Assembly (NCBI GenBank): GCA_022827245.1
Contig: JAJDTI010000098.1
Coordinates: forward strand, 1 to 64,000
Reading direction: 5' to 3'
Length of the DNA: 64,000 nt
DNA from: Pseudomonadales bacterium
GTDB lineage: Bacteria; Pseudomonadota; Gammaproteobacteria; Pseudomonadales; Azotimanducaceae
Under the pieces are notes generated by a model, which had not been told where the DNA came from, did no database searches, and saw only the letters and a list, made by a program, of their open reading frames with translations. Shown in pieces: positions 48,492-57,958 of this stretch. Both the position numbers and the translations under genes were made by a program. How positions within the stretch are numbered: the stretch's first letter is position 1; each line of letters starts with the position of its first letter.

Positions 48492-49777
48492 AGGACGGCG
48501 TCGAGGGCCCCGGAGAGTGCGGAGACGATGCGGCCGATGTCGTCGTCGTCGATGGTGAACGGCGGACCGATGACCATGATGTCCCGCACTTCGCCCGTTC
48601 CCCCGCCGTACAGGAATACGCCGCGCTCGAGGCATTCCATGACCAGGCGCGAGGTCACGTTGGCTTCCACGGGGAACCGCTCGAGGGTTTCGCGGTCGGC
48701 GACGATCTCGACCCCCTGCAGCAGCCCGCGGCCGCGCACTTCGGCGACGTTGGGATGTTCGCCCAGCGCGTCCCGCAGCGCCGTCATGAGGCGCTCGCCG
48801 GTGGCCGCCGCGCGCTCGATCAGCCGTTCCCGCGCCATGATCTCGAGGACCTTGTCGGCGGCGGCGCAGGCTGCGGGATGCGCGGCGAAGGTGTGGAACA
48901 TCACGTTGATGTCGGTTTCCCCTATCGGCGCGGCGATGGCGTCCGTCGCGAACACCCCGGTCAGCGGCGCGTAGCCGCCGGCCAGACCCTTCCCGGCGAC
49001 GAGGAGGTCGGGGGCGAAGGACCAGTGCTGGTACCCGAACGTCGTGCCGGTGCGGCCGAACCCCGTCATCACCTCGTCCGCGATCAGCAGGATCTCGTGG
49101 CGGTCGCAGATCTCCCGGATCCCCTCCCAGTAACCGTCCGGCGGCACGAGGGCGCCGCCGCTGGCACCGACGATGGGTTCGCCCACGAAGGCGGCGATCG
49201 TGTCCGGGCCCTCGGCTTCGATGGTGTCCTCGAACGCCTCGAGGTAGTAGCCGACGGGATCGTTCCCGGGGCACCGCAGCGGATACGGCGTCGGGGTCGA
49301 CGGATAGTGCTGGAGGGCCTGCACGAGGCCCTTCTTCCGGGCGGCGTGGCCTCCCACGGCGGTCGTCGCCAGCGTCGTGCCGTGATAGGAGATCGAGCGG
49401 CCGACGATCCTGCACTTCTCCGGCCGACCGAACGCGGCGAAGTGCTGGATGGCGATCTTCATCGCGGACTCGACCCCTTCCGAGCCGCCGCAGGCGAGGT
49501 GTATGCGCGTCAGGTGCTCCGGCAGCCAGTCCGCCACGAGGCGCTCGACGAGGCGTACCCGGGAGGGCGTGTGCCAGGGCGGCACGACGTAGCCTTCTTC
49601 CTCGGTCGCCTTGGCGACGGCCGCGGCCACTTCGGCGCGCCCGTGCCCGATGTTGGTCACGATGGCGCCTCCGGCGGCGTCCAGGATCCGGCGCCCGTCG
49701 TCCATGACGAGGTACGCGCCCTCGCCGCGTCGCACGGACACGGGACGGCCGAACGGGAGGAAAGGGTAGTTGCTCAT
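48488..49777 (-). CDS. Class III PLP aminotransferase
   Basis: DGRRILDAAGGAIVTNIGHGRAEVAAAV; SISYHGTTLATTAVGGH; LLIADEVMTGFGRTGTTFGYQHWSFAPDLLVAGKGLAGGYAPL. Confidence 0.9.
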   Translation of the reverse strand: MSNYPFLPFGRPVSVRRGEGAYLVMDDGRRILDAAGGAIVTNIGHGRAEVAAAVAKATEEEGYVVPPWHTPSRVRLVERLVADWLPEHLTRIHLACGGSEGVESAMKIAIQHFAAFGRPEKCRIVGRSISYHGTTLATTAVGGHAARKKGLVQALQHYPSTPTPYPLRCPGNDPVGYYLEAFEDTIEAEGPDTIAAFVGEPIVGASGGALVPPDGYWEGIREICDRHEILLIADEVMTGFGRTGTTFGYQHWSFAPDLLVAGKGLAGGYAPLTGVFATDAIAAPIGETDINVMFHTFAAHPAACAAADKVLEIMARERLIERAAATGERLMTALRDALGEHPNVAEVRGRGLLQGVEIVADRETLERFPVEANVTSRLVMECLERGVFLYGGGTGEVRDIMVIGPPFTIDDDDIGRIVSALSGALDAVL

Positions 49778-49853
49778 GGGACGCCTTGTCGAAAGCACGG
49801 CGCCGCGGTTGGCGGCGCGGTCATTCTAGCTCGCATCGCGGCCACGGGATGCG

Positions 49854-51353
49854 TCAGGCGGAGGCTTCCGCGGCCTCGAACAGGGCCAGCATCTCGTCCC
49901 GATACGGCCGGGCCCTGAGTTCCTCGTCCCGCGCCGCTTCGTACCCGGCGACCACCTTGCCGATGAGGTCCGACCGTTCGAGGAAGCTGGCGGGGCTGTC
50001 CAGGAGGTTCACCTGCCGGAACAGCGCGCGCATTACGTCGATGTCGGAGCGCGCCGCATGGCGCAGCCCCTTGCGGAACACGACCCCGCGGCGCTTGCGC
50101 TCGTCCACCGTGCCGTCCGCGTTATGGAAGTCGAACGGGTCCTCGCCGCGCTGCAGCGCCTTGTTGACGGCCAGGCTCTGCCGGTCCTGCTGGGCCTGCA
50201 CCTCGTACCAGGGGACGACATCCCGCTCGATCGTCGCCTCGAACGCGCCCGCCCGGTCGTCCGCATCCTGGTGGTCCGCCAGCGCGTGCGCCAGGGCGAA
50301 TGCCGACACCCAGGCCAGGGCGCAGCCGCGCCCGGCGATGGGATTGGTGTGCACGTGGGCGTCCCCGATCGCGAAGAAGTTGCGCAGCGCGGGATGTCCG
50401 TCGACCAGGTAGTGGCGGCGCGTGTTCTCGAGGTTGCCGTAGAGATAGACCTTGCTGATGGGCTCCGAGCGTTCGCTATCCACCCAGTCCGCCGAGACCC
50501 CGATGGCCTTGGCGGCCGCGTCGAAGCTCGCTTCCCGGCCGATGGCGGCCATCGGCGCGTCCTCCGGATCCGCGGCCAGGGTGAGGGAGAACGTGCGGTT
50601 GTCGCTGCGGAAGAGCCCCGCCTTCAGGTAGCCGAGGTCGATGCCCTGGACCCCTCCGGCGAGGGACTGGCGCCCGTCCAGGGTCGGGTAGTCGGCGCCG
50701 TCCCGGAGGCGGTAGAAGCGCGACGTGTAGAAGATCCCGCACGGATGCCGTTCGATGCGGACCGCGTCGAGTCCCGCCCTTTCGAACCAGTCGTCGGCGC
50801 GCGTGTGCGATCCGCTTGCGTCGATGACGACATCGGCGTCCAGGGTCCGCTCGCCGTCCGCGCTACGTACCGTGACCCCGGCGGCGCAACCGTCGCGGAT
50901 CGCGAGGCCCATGACGCGGGCGCCGTGCAAGTACTCGAAGCCTCCCTGTTCCAGCATGTATCGCCGCAGCAGGTACTCGAACACCACGCGCCGACAGGCG
51001 AGGAAGGCGATGTCCGCATCCTCCGCGACGAGCTGCGGGTCCTCGAAGGTGCTGTGCGCCACGTCGGAGAAGCGCAGTTCGGCGGCGCCGCTCGCGATCA
51101 GCAGGGCGTGGAACTCGGGCGCGTGCGCCTTGATGAGGTTGTTGAGCGGCGCCAGCAGCACGTGCGAGTGCCGTGTCTGTCCGGCGCCGGTCCGCCGCCA
51201 GGCGTCCCACGCGGCGAGATGGTCCGCCGGCATGGCGGCGCGGTCCCGCTCGACACAGGTGACGCGGAACCCGGTCCGCGTGAGGGCAAGCGTCGCCCCG
51301 AGGGCGGCGATGGAGCCGCCGACGATGACGGCGTGCGGGCGGCGAGAACGCAA
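49854..51353 (-). CDS. FAD-dependent monooxygenase/oxidoreductase
   Basis: HAVIVGGSIAALGATLALTRTGFRVTCVERD; DADVVIDASGSHTR; FFAIGDAHVHTNPIAGRGCALAWVSAFALAHAL. Confidence 0.85.
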   Translation of the reverse strand: MRSRRPHAVIVGGSIAALGATLALTRTGFRVTCVERDRAAMPADHLAAWDAWRRTGAGQTRHSHVLLAPLNNLIKAHAPEFHALLIASGAAELRFSDVAHSTFEDPQLVAEDADIAFLACRRVVFEYLLRRYMLEQGGFEYLHGARVMGLAIRDGCAAGVTVRSADGERTLDADVVIDASGSHTRADDWFERAGLDAVRIERHPCGIFYTSRFYRLRDGADYPTLDGRQSLAGGVQGIDLGYLKAGLFRSDNRTFSLTLAADPEDAPMAAIGREASFDAAAKAIGVSADWVDSERSEPISKVYLYGNLENTRRHYLVDGHPALRNFFAIGDAHVHTNPIAGRGCALAWVSAFALAHALADHQDADDRAGAFEATIERDVVPWYEVQAQQDRQSLAVNKALQRGEDPFDFHNADGTVDERKRRGVVFRKGLRHAARSDIDVMRALFRQVNLLDSPASFLERSDLIGKVVAGYEAARDEELRARPYRDEMLALFEAAEASA

Positions 51354-51440
51354 GGGAGCAGGCCGGTTGACGTTGCGTGACGACGACAGGTATGAGAAAC
51401 CATCAGGCTCCGGAACTCAAAACGCGGGAGGCGCAAGGCG

Positions 51441-52445
51441 TTGCAGGGGATCGAACTGGATCGGGTGACCGCCTGGGCGTCCGGCCGCATACCGGAACTG
51501 GTGCCGCCGCTCTCGTTCTCGCTGATTGCCGGCGGGCATTCCAACCTGACCTACAGGTTCGTCGACGCACGCGGGCAGAGCTACGTGCTGCGCCGCCCAC
51601 CCCTCGGGCACGTGCTCGAGAGCGCTCACGACATGGGCCGGGAACACCGCATCGTGTCGGCGCTGGCGGGCACGGACGTGCCCGTCCCGCCGGAGTACGG
51701 GCACTGCGACGACGTGGACGTCAATGGCGCTCCTTTCTACCTCATGGGATTTGTCGACGGGCTCGTGGCGCATGACGCCGCCGCCGTGGGGGACATGCCA
51801 AGCGCGGACCGCCGCTCGCTCGGGGAACACGTGGTCGAGGTCCTCGCGGCCCTCCACGCCATCGATCCGGACGCGGTGGGTCTCGGCGACCTCGGACGCC
51901 GGGAGGCCTACCTGGCGCGACAGCTCCGCCGCTGGTCGAAGCAGTGGGCGGCCACCCAGACGCACGACGTGCCCGAGATGGAGGAGAGCGAGCGTCTCCT
52001 GCGCGAGAACATGCCGGAACAGGTGGGCGCGTCGATCGCGCACGGGGACTATCGGCTGGGGAACATGATCGTCGGGGCCGGGCGCATCCGGGCGGTGCTC
52101 GACTGGGAACTCTGCACCCTCGGCGATCCGCTCGCGGACCTCGGCTACCTGGTCAACAACTGGATGCAGCCGGAAGAGCCCGGAGCGGCCGCCGCAGCGA
52201 CCGGGGCCGGGGGGTTCGGGTCACGGGAGTCGGTGTGCATGGCCTACGAAGCGGCGACGGGGCGCGACCTTTCGCGCATCGACTACTACCGCGCCTTCTC
52301 CCACTGGCGGCTGGCCGCCATCGCCCAGGGCGTCTACAAGCGCTATCTCGTGGGCGCGATGGGCGAGAGCCGGGGCGTCGACCTGGAACAGCAGAAGCAG
52401 GGCGTCACGGCGAGGGCCCGCACGGCCCTCGCGTTTCTCACGTGA
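51441..52445 (+). CDS. Phosphotransferase family (APH/ACAD10-like) protein
   Basis: GGHSNLTYRFVDARGQSYVLRRPP; ASIAHGDYRLGNMIVG; AVLDWELCTLGDPLADLGYLVN. Confidence 0.9.
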   Translation: MQGIELDRVTAWASGRIPELVPPLSFSLIAGGHSNLTYRFVDARGQSYVLRRPPLGHVLESAHDMGREHRIVSALAGTDVPVPPEYGHCDDVDVNGAPFYLMGFVDGLVAHDAAAVGDMPSADRRSLGEHVVEVLAALHAIDPDAVGLGDLGRREAYLARQLRRWSKQWAATQTHDVPEMEESERLLRENMPEQVGASIAHGDYRLGNMIVGAGRIRAVLDWELCTLGDPLADLGYLVNNWMQPEEPGAAAAATGAGGFGSRESVCMAYEAATGRDLSRIDYYRAFSHWRLAAIAQGVYKRYLVGAMGESRGVDLEQQKQGVTARARTALAFLT

Positions 52446-52483
52446 CCGACGGGCCCCGCCCGGGGCCCGTCAGGTCGCGTCAG

Positions 52484-52621
52484 CTACCGGCAGGGCGAAT
52501 AAAGGGGCGTGTCAGCCGCTCCGAGGGAATTAGAGCGGCTGAAGACGGCTTCGCTGGGGGAAGGACACTCGGTCAGGGAGGACAGAGATCGAAGCCGTCG
52601 TGCACGCCTGAAACTCAACAT
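52484..52621 (-). CDS. Candidate 45-aa ORF (or structured RNA) downstream of a MerR-box promoter
   Basis: ATG 52621; MLSFRRARRLRSLSSLTECPSPSEAVFSRSNSLGAADTPLYSPCR; preceded by TTGACA-17nt-CACAAT-6nt-ATG on the minus strand. Confidence 0.35.
   Translation of the reverse strand: MLSFRRARRLRSLSSLTECPSPSEAVFSRSNSLGAADTPLYSPCR
52512..52542. other. Stem-loop TCAGCCGCTC / GAGCGGCTGA
   Basis: Perfect 10-bp stem, 11-nt loop, between convergent genes. Confidence 0.65.
52544..52599. other. Inverted repeat GACGGCTTCG / CGAAGCCGTC
   Basis: Perfect 10-bp arms, 36-nt loop. Confidence 0.6.
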
Positions 52622-52628
52622 GACGGTA

Positions 52629-52674
52629 TTGTGTACAGGACAGATCGGCCTGTCAACACTTTTTTGTATAGGTT
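52629..52674 (-). promoter_or_regulatory. Putative MerR-controlled promoter (TTGACA, MerR-like boxes CCTGTACA and CCTATACA)
   Basis: Minus strand AACCTATACAAAAAAGTGTTGACAGGCCGATCTGTCCTGTACACAATaccgtcATG; boxes match those at the merR promoter. Confidence 0.5.
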
Positions 52675-52742
52675 TTGTTCTTTTTGTAGGGGCGACCCTC
52701 GTGGTCGCCCGTGTCGGCGTCATGCATGACTGAGTTCTTCTT

Positions 52743-53621
52743 TCAGTCGTGCGTGTGAATAAGCGCGTCCCGCTGGACGAAGACCTGCAGGGCTTCCTCC
52801 AGTTCGGCCCGGGCGGCCTGTGCGCTGGACGCCGTGAGAGGGTGTTCCGGGTTGCCGGCGGCGCACCGCTCGGCGTGGGCGGTGAACGCGTTGAGCGCGC
52901 CGATGAGGTCGACGAGGCTGCGGGCGCACTCGCAGTCGCCCCGCGGGGCGGCCATCGCGATGTGGAGCAGTTCGTCGTCCGTGAACCTTCGCGACGGCCC
53001 GACGGAGGATGTCCGCCCGTGCGGCTGGGCGAGGCATGCTTCTTCGATCGCCGACCAGGACGCCGGCCAGGGCATCAGGGTGACGCCGAACGCCGTCGCC
53101 GTCTGCAGATCCGCCTCGGTGGCGTATCGGTACGCGAACACGAGGGCCGCGTCGCGTACGGCATCGAGGTATCGCTCGATGCGCTCCGGCTCGAGCGTCG
53201 GCAGCAGCACTGCGACGACATCGAGCTCCGGCAGGATGTCCAGGTGCGCGTCGAACGACTCGGGGCTGGCCCAGCGGCCGTGCACGTCGAGCCGCGCCCC
53301 GCCGGCGTCGCGTTCGGCGAGGACGAGGTCCGCGCCGACGAGTCCCACGCGCAGCCCGGACTGCGAGGGCCGCGGGGCAACGCCGAGGCGCCGGTCGATC
53401 TCCGCGGGGCGGAGCCGCGCGAGTTGCCCGATCGTCTGGCCCCGGTCGAGGAGGGCCTTGATCTTCTTCAGCCGGTCGAGCTGCTCGCCGTCGTAGAAGC
53501 GCGTCCGCCCGGCCCGCTCGGTGGGATGCATGCCGTAACGCCGCTCCCACGCGCGCAGCCGCTCGACCGAGATGCCCGTCAGCTTCGAGACGGTCCCGAT
53601 CTTGTACAGTTGGTCGTCCAT
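52743..53621 (-). CDS. MerR family transcriptional regulator (LitR/CarH-like N-terminal HTH)
   Basis: YKIGTVSKLTGISVERLRAWERRYGMHPTERAGRTRFYDGEQLDRLKKIKALLDRGQTIGQLARL. Confidence 0.88.
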   Translation of the reverse strand: MDDQLYKIGTVSKLTGISVERLRAWERRYGMHPTERAGRTRFYDGEQLDRLKKIKALLDRGQTIGQLARLRPAEIDRRLGVAPRPSQSGLRVGLVGADLVLAERDAGGARLDVHGRWASPESFDAHLDILPELDVVAVLLPTLEPERIERYLDAVRDAALVFAYRYATEADLQTATAFGVTLMPWPASWSAIEEACLAQPHGRTSSVGPSRRFTDDELLHIAMAAPRGDCECARSLVDLIGALNAFTAHAERCAAGNPEHPLTASSAQAARAELEEALQVFVQRDALIHTHD

Positions 53622-53650
53622 GCGTCACCTGGACGTATCCGGACAACCGA

Positions 53651-53683
53651 TTGTACAGGTTGGACGGCGTTTGTACAGGTTGG
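53651..53683 (-). promoter_or_regulatory. Two direct MerR-type boxes TTGTACAGGTTGG, 20 bp apart, upstream of merR
   Basis: 53651-53663 and 53671-53683 identical 13-mers; minus-strand TACAAT -10-like element overlaps one box. Confidence 0.65.
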
Positions 53684-53700
53684 GTTCGGGGGATGACCGA

Positions 53701-55266
53701 CTACCGGCGTGCTCCTGGCTGGACCGCGAAGTTACGCGCGTCGGCCTCCTCCGGTACGACGTCGCAGGTCTCCATGTACCAGGCGAGCATGCGGTCCTTC
53801 AGGGTCAGCGCCGCATCCCGGTACGCCGGATCGTCGATGACGTTGCGGGTCTCGCCGGGATCCGCGACCAGGTCGTAGAGTTCGTCGGTCTCGTAGGCGC
53901 GTCGCACGAACTTGAGTCGTTCCGTGCGGCACATGGCGGCCTTGGTGTGCGGCAGCCGGGCCGTTTCCCTGAGTTGCAGGTGGATGCGGGGCGAGTAGAG
54001 CGTGGCGCCCGGCGTGCGCTCCCGGGAAGGCAGGTCCCAGCGGGCGCCGGACGGGACGCTCTCCCGCTCGCTCGCCTGTGCCTCGCCTCGCAGCCGGCCT
54101 CCCTCGCAGAAGACGGCGTCGCGGTGTTCGGTCGCCGGCTCGGCGAGCACCTGCGCGAGGCTCCGGCCGAAGTGCCAGTAGCCGCAGTCGATGCCGGCGA
54201 AGTCGTACACGGTGGCCGGGAAGTCCACCAGCTCCACCAACTGGTCGCGGACGCCCGGTACGGTGGGCACGCCGGCCGGAGGCTTGACCACGAACGGCAC
54301 GCGGCACAGGACGTCTTGGAAGGTGTTCTGGGTCTTCTCGACGAGCCCGTAGTCCCCGGTGAAGTCGCCGTGGTCCGAGAACACGAACACGGCGCTGTCG
54401 TCGTAGCGGCCCGTGTCCCGCAACGCGTCGACGAGCAGGCCGAACTGGTGATCGACGCGCGCGCACATCCCGTAGTAGGTGGCGCGCAGTTCCCGCCACC
54501 GGTCCTCGGTCCACCCGGTGAGCCCCTGGGCGTCGCGGATCCCGGCCAGCAACGCGGGCTTGTCGTCCCACGTGTCGTAGAGGTGGCGCTCGGGCACGGC
54601 TTCCCGGGACGTCAGCGAGTACCAGGGTTCCTCGACGCAGTACGGCGGGTGGGGATAGCCGAGGGGGAGGAACAGGCACAGCGGCTGGTCGCCGTCGTAG
54701 CGCTCGAGGAAGTCGATGGCGCCGTGGACCATCGCCCAGTCGCCGTCGAACCAGCGTCCGCCGCCGGGCGCCTCGAGCCGTCCCTTGAAGAAGCTGAAGA
54801 AGTTGTCACCCCCGGGTTCTCCGCGCCAGGCGAGGTCTCCCGCGTGGCTGCCCTCCCCGGGCGTCGCGTCCCAGCGCCGGTAGTCGGCGGCGGTGGGCCG
54901 GAAGTGCACGTCGCAGTGCGCCTCGAACCCGAGCTGCCCGGGCACGAGGTCGTTCTTGCCGCCCCACCAGACGAGATAGCCGTGTTCGCGCAGCACCTTC
55001 AGGAGGTTCGTCTCGCCGAGGCCCGGGTGCAGCATGCGGTGCATCGTCCGATGGCCGCGCACGTGGGGACACCAGCCGGTCATGAAGGAGCACCTGCTCG
55101 GCGTGCAGACGGTGGCCTGGGAGAACGCGTGGCGGAACGAAACGGCGTCCTTGGCGACCAGGCGGTCCAGGTGCGGAGTACGGACCGCGGGATGCCCGAG
55201 GTGCGCCAGCGTGTCTCCGCGCCACTGGTCCGGGTTGAAGATCACGATGTGCGGCCGTTCCGTCAT
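53701..55266 (-). CDS. Sulfatase (formylglycine-dependent, CTPSR motif)
   Basis: HIVIFNPDQWRGDTLAHLGHPAVRTPHLDRL; ATVCTPSRCSFMTG; FVFSDHGDFTGDYGL. Confidence 0.92.
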   Translation of the reverse strand: MTERPHIVIFNPDQWRGDTLAHLGHPAVRTPHLDRLVAKDAVSFRHAFSQATVCTPSRCSFMTGWCPHVRGHRTMHRMLHPGLGETNLLKVLREHGYLVWWGGKNDLVPGQLGFEAHCDVHFRPTAADYRRWDATPGEGSHAGDLAWRGEPGGDNFFSFFKGRLEAPGGGRWFDGDWAMVHGAIDFLERYDGDQPLCLFLPLGYPHPPYCVEEPWYSLTSREAVPERHLYDTWDDKPALLAGIRDAQGLTGWTEDRWRELRATYYGMCARVDHQFGLLVDALRDTGRYDDSAVFVFSDHGDFTGDYGLVEKTQNTFQDVLCRVPFVVKPPAGVPTVPGVRDQLVELVDFPATVYDFAGIDCGYWHFGRSLAQVLAEPATEHRDAVFCEGGRLRGEAQASERESVPSGARWDLPSRERTPGATLYSPRIHLQLRETARLPHTKAAMCRTERLKFVRRAYETDELYDLVADPGETRNVIDDPAYRDAALTLKDRMLAWYMETCDVVPEEADARNFAVQPGARR

Positions 55267-55373
55267 CCTGCCTCTCTCCTGCCTCCTTCCCTGCGTCTCG
55301 GCGGCGCGGCGCATGCTGCCGGCGTCCATGGCTTTTGCGACAATGCCGCGCTCGACTCGCCGGGGGAAGACCC

Positions 55374-56915
55374 ATGCAGCGCAACATCGGCCTTTTTCTC
55401 ACCAAGCGGGCGTTCGTGAACCCGCATCGGGAAGCGTACGTCGACGAGTTCGACGTGCGCCTGACGTTCGCCGAACTGAACGCGCGGTGCAACCGGATCG
55501 CGAACGCATTCCGCGGCGCCGGCATCGAGAAGGGCGAACGGGTGGCCCTGCTGCTCATGAACGGCGCCGAGTTCACGGAGGCCTACTTCGCGCTCGGCAA
55601 GATCGGCGCCGTGGTGGTGCCCCTCAACTGGCGGCTGGTCCCGGACGAGCTCGCCTTCATCCTGAAGGACGCGGGGGCGAAACGGCTGATCTTCGGGGAC
55701 GAGTTCATGGACCAGGTGACCGAACTCCACGCCCGGGGCGACGCCACCGACATCGAGCACTGGCTGCAGGTGGAGGGCGACCAGGAGGTCGCGTTCTTCG
55801 CCGAGAGCTACCAGGCCTTCCGCGACGCGGCGGACGATGCGGAGCCGCCGGTGGGCGCGACCGGCGACGACATGCTCTACATCATGTACACGTCCGGCAC
55901 GACCGGACTGCCGAAGGGAGTCGTCCACACCCACGACACGTCCATCTGGGGGTGCGTCACGATCGCGGCGACCACCTACTACCAGGAAGCGGACCGTTTC
56001 CTGTCGCCGTTGCCCATGTTCCACGTCGGGGCGCTCACGCCCATCACCCTGAACGTCTACCGGGGCGTCACGACCGTCGTGATGCGGAGCTTCGATCCCG
56101 TGCGCGCGTGGGAGCTGGTGGACCGGGAGCGGGTCACCGTCGGCCTGGCGGTGCCCGCGATGCTGAACTTCATGCTGCAGGTGCCCGACCTCGACCGGTT
56201 CGACTACTCGCAGTGGCGGTGGTGCATGTCGGGGGCCGCGCCGGTGCCGGAGTCGCTCATCGAGGCCTATGCGGACCTCGGTCTCGAAATCCACCAGATC
56301 TACGGACTGACGGAGAGCTGCGGCCCGGCGTGCCTGATCGACGCGGAGAACGCACTGGTCAAGATCGGCTCGACCGGCAAGGCCTTCTTTCACACGGACG
56401 TCAGGATCGTGGACGCCGAGGGCGACGAGTGCGCGCCGAACACGACCGGCGAACTCGTCCTGCGTGGGGACCACGTGATGCGCGAGTACTGGAACCGGCC
56501 CGAAGCCACGGCGGAGACGATCGTCGACGGCTGGCTGCACACGGGCGATGTCGCGCGCATGGACGAGGACGGGTTCGTCTACATCGAGGACCGCATCAAG
56601 GACATGATCATCTCGGGTGGGGAGAACGTGTACCCGGTGGAGATCGAGAAGGTCCTGCAGACCCACCCGCAGATCTCCGAAGCCGCGGTGATCGGGCAAC
56701 CGAGCGAGACCTGGGGCGAGTCGCCGTTCGCCATCGTCGTGCCCAGCGACGCGTCGCTGACGGAGTCCGAGGTGCTCGAGTTCTGCAACGGCCGCATGGC
56801 GCGTTTCAAGCAGCCGAAGGGCGCCGCGTTCGTGGACGAAGTCCCGCGCAACCCGAGCGGCAAGATCCTGAAGCGCATCCTGCGCGAGCAGTTCCCGGGC
56901 CCCGCGGCGGTATAG
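55374..56915 (+). CDS. AMP-dependent acyl-CoA synthetase/ligase
   Basis: LYIMYTSGTTGLPKGVVHTH; QIYGLTESCGPAC; DGWLHTGDVARMDEDGFVYIEDRIKDMIISGGENVYPVEIE. Confidence 0.94.
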   Translation: MQRNIGLFLTKRAFVNPHREAYVDEFDVRLTFAELNARCNRIANAFRGAGIEKGERVALLLMNGAEFTEAYFALGKIGAVVVPLNWRLVPDELAFILKDAGAKRLIFGDEFMDQVTELHARGDATDIEHWLQVEGDQEVAFFAESYQAFRDAADDAEPPVGATGDDMLYIMYTSGTTGLPKGVVHTHDTSIWGCVTIAATTYYQEADRFLSPLPMFHVGALTPITLNVYRGVTTVVMRSFDPVRAWELVDRERVTVGLAVPAMLNFMLQVPDLDRFDYSQWRWCMSGAAPVPESLIEAYADLGLEIHQIYGLTESCGPACLIDAENALVKIGSTGKAFFHTDVRIVDAEGDECAPNTTGELVLRGDHVMREYWNRPEATAETIVDGWLHTGDVARMDEDGFVYIEDRIKDMIISGGENVYPVEIEKVLQTHPQISEAAVIGQPSETWGESPFAIVVPSDASLTESEVLEFCNGRMARFKQPKGAAFVDEVPRNPSGKILKRILREQFPGPAAV

Positions 56916-56953
56916 TTCCGCCACCCCCGACACGGTAGCGCAGGGAGTCGCCC

Positions 56954-57958
56954 ATGGAACTCACCGAGCTCGAACGCCGCCTTGGCCCGTTTTGCGAGGC
57001 CATGTACGAGACGGCGCACGTGCGGGTCTTCGACGTGCACAAGATGCCCGGGCACGCCGGCTTCTCCTACGGCTTCAGCGTCGAGGCCGGGGACCGCACC
57101 GAGGGCTGGTTCATCCGCATCCCGCCGCCCAACGTCAACTGGCGGGGCACGGCCGACGTGCTGCGGCAGGTGGCGGTGCTGAACGCGCTCGATGCCACCG
57201 ACGTGCCGCACTGCAGCGTCCGCTGGTCCGGTTCCGACCTCACCTGGTTCGGCTGCCCGTACTTCGTGGTGCCCAAGCTGGAAGGGGACGTGTTGCGCCT
57301 CGGCAAGGACGAGTGGGGCTCCGCGCTCTCCGACGAAGCGCTGCTGGACCTCGGCCGCCAGGCCATGTCGGCCCTCGCGCGCATCCACAAGGTCGATCCG
57401 GGGGAGGCTGCCTATCTGGGCGAACCGGTCCCGTTCGCGGCGGACGTCGAGCGCTGGGACCGTTTCTACGAGCGCGCCGCCGACCCGGACGCCCTGGCGC
57501 GGGCGCCCGAGTGCCGCGAGCGTCTCCTCGACACCATCCCGGAAGGTGCGCCCGTGGGCATCTTCCACGGGGACTTCCAGACCGCCAACCTGTTCTGTTC
57601 GCTCGAAGCCGACCTGCTGGCCGTGATCGACTGGGAGCTGACGGGCATCGGGGCCACGTTGAACGACGTCGGCTGGATCTGCACGTTCAGCGATCCGCAG
57701 GCGTGGGCCGGCGGGAGGGCGCTGGGCCGCCCGATGTTCCTCGATCCGGACACCCTGGTGTCGCTGTACACGGAAGCCTATGGCGATCCGCTGCCGGACC
57801 TGCGCTGGTTCCGGGCGCTCGCCGCGTACAAGTTCGCCATCATCACCGGCTTCAACCTGGGCCTGCATCGGCGCGGCAAGCGGCCGGACCCGAGTTGGGA
57901 GCAGACGGCCCTGTCGCAGACGCCGTTGATCGACCGGGCGCTGGAGCTGCTGGGATGA
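56954..57958 (+). CDS. Phosphotransferase family protein
   Basis: GFSYGFSVEAGDRTEGWFIRIPP; GIFHGDFQTANLFCS; AVIDWELTGIGATLNDVGWI. Confidence 0.85.
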   Translation: MELTELERRLGPFCEAMYETAHVRVFDVHKMPGHAGFSYGFSVEAGDRTEGWFIRIPPPNVNWRGTADVLRQVAVLNALDATDVPHCSVRWSGSDLTWFGCPYFVVPKLEGDVLRLGKDEWGSALSDEALLDLGRQAMSALARIHKVDPGEAAYLGEPVPFAADVERWDRFYERAADPDALARAPECRERLLDTIPEGAPVGIFHGDFQTANLFCSLEADLLAVIDWELTGIGATLNDVGWICTFSDPQAWAGGRALGRPMFLDPDTLVSLYTEAYGDPLPDLRWFRALAAYKFAIITGFNLGLHRRGKRPDPSWEQTALSQTPLIDRALELLG

